Source: an uncultured Ruminococcus sp.
Lineage (GTDB): Bacteria; Bacillota; Clostridia; Oscillospirales; Ruminococcaceae
Assembly (NCBI GenBank): GCA_902772615.1
Contig: CACYBC010000142.1
Location: 1-7,060 of the forward strand
DNA length: 7,060 nt
Direction of reading: 5' to 3'
Shown here piece after piece: positions 6,565 through 7,060 of the stretch (the stretch's first letter is position 1; each line of letters starts with the position of its first letter). The notes below the pieces were generated by a model. That model made no database searches, had not been told where the DNA came from, and saw only the letters and a program-made list of their open reading frames with translations. The position numbers were made by a program, and so were the translations under genes.

Positions 6565-7047
6565 TCAGCTTATCATGCTGATTATCCAGGCGGTCACAGC
6601 CGCGAGGGCCGGAAGACCGATTAGGGTGGAGGCCCACTTCATCAGCAGAGTGTTCCTGTGGATGTAGGGCATCAGATCCTCGGTCCCGGGTATGATCCAG
6701 TCCTTCGTATGCATCACCCAGTACCAGTCAATGAAGAGCCTGTCGAACAGTCCCATGATCAGATAGATGGCGCTCATCTGAAGGAATCCTTCAAGGAACG
6801 TCGAAGCCCCGTTGATGAAATAGACCATCAGCGGAACTACGCTTATCAGCGGAAGGAAGAGAAGCACGGAGACGAGAGTCATCCTTCTGGAGATCTTCTC
6901 CTCGGTGGTCAGTCCCATCTTCAGGGCTCTGTCCCGGACTTCCTTTTCATAGAAGATCACAAGACCTTCGTTGCCGTTGGCTTTTCCGGCGATGCAGATG
7001 ACGAGCAGCCACAGGCACATCGCCAGTCCTTCGAATAACAGGATCAT
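6565..7047 (-). CDS. Hypothetical four-helix integral membrane protein
   Basis: I do not recognise the function of this 160-residue protein. Predicted membrane helices lie near residues 4-21, 56-77, 87-107 and 136-157. A charged, probably cytoplasmic loop of about 34 residues follows helix 1 (EKEVRDRALK, 34-43, then TTEEKISRR). Between helices 3 and 4 is a distinctive stretch rich in aromatic and polar residues, FDRLFIDWYWVMHTKDW (101-117) followed by IIPGTEDLMPYI (118-129), which looks conserved-family-like and may be the functional site. There are no ATP-binding, catalytic or transporter signatures that I can name. The ATG at 7047 has GAGGT eight bases upstream. The frame stays open to the window edge, so a longer start is possible but less likely. 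It runs convergent to the channel gene and shares its terminator; upstream neighbours are outside the window. Confidence 0.8.
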   Translation of the reverse strand: MILLFEGLAMCLWLLVICIAGKANGNEGLVIFYEKEVRDRALKMGLTTEEKISRRMTLVSVLLFLPLISVVPLMVYFINGASTFLEGFLQMSAIYLIMGLFDRLFIDWYWVMHTKDWIIPGTEDLMPYIHRNTLLMKWASTLIGLPALAAVTAWIISMIS

Positions 7048-7055
7048 GATGTCAT

Positions 7056-7060
7056 ACCTC
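7056..7060 (-). promoter_or_regulatory. Ribosome binding site of the convergent membrane gene
   Basis: GAGGT on the - strand, cut by the window edge, lies 8 bases before the ATG at 7047-7045. The start codon reads ATGA, so a TGA in another frame overlaps it; an upstream gene could end there and be translationally coupled, but the window is too short to tell. Confidence 0.55.

Overview
The window fits a chromosomal segment of a strictly anaerobic, fermentative Gram-positive bacterium, probably a GC-leaning member of Clostridia. The reasons are an oxygen-sensitive [FeFe]-hydrogenase, an ECF-type vitamin/ion transporter S component, AGGAGG-type ribosome binding sites and a single-membrane style receptor-channel. 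This assignment is an inference from gene content. There are no rRNA, tRNA, CRISPR or mobile-element signals.

Region 1 (1-3561, + strand) is the end of a redox operon. It opens inside a GltD-like FAD/NAD(P) oxidoreductase whose N-terminus lies outside the window. A 7-base overlap then leads into a complete 581-residue [FeFe]-hydrogenase of the Clostridium pasteurianum CpI-like modular (M3) layout, with all H-cluster and accessory iron-sulfur ligands visible. Thirty-two bases later comes a six-helix membrane protein resembling an ECF transporter S component. A small hairpin and a Rho-independent terminator close the unit. The pairing of a GltD-like flavoprotein with the hydrogenase recalls the glutamate-synthase-linked [FeFe] group A2 arrangement. 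The likely job is electron exchange between NAD(P)H and H2.

Region 2 (3562-6561, + strand) is a single-gene unit. It has an extended -10 promoter, an imperfect CRP/FNR-like inverted repeat over the -35 area, and a short leader with a strong Shine-Dalgarno sequence that has no start codon at normal distance and is followed by a GC-rich hairpin. The gene encodes a 933-residue protein: two successive membrane-anchored extracellular sensor modules followed by a complete MscS-type mechanosensitive channel pore. This ligand-receptor-plus-channel fusion is the most unusual item in the window.

Region 3 (6565-7060, - strand) is a convergent gene for an unrecognised four-helix membrane protein. It shares a bidirectional terminator with the channel gene. 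Its promoter lies outside the window.

The first two genes are clearly a functional pair. The link of the ECF-like protein to them rests on operon position only. The channel and the convergent gene are separate transcription units with no demonstrated link to the hydrogenase.
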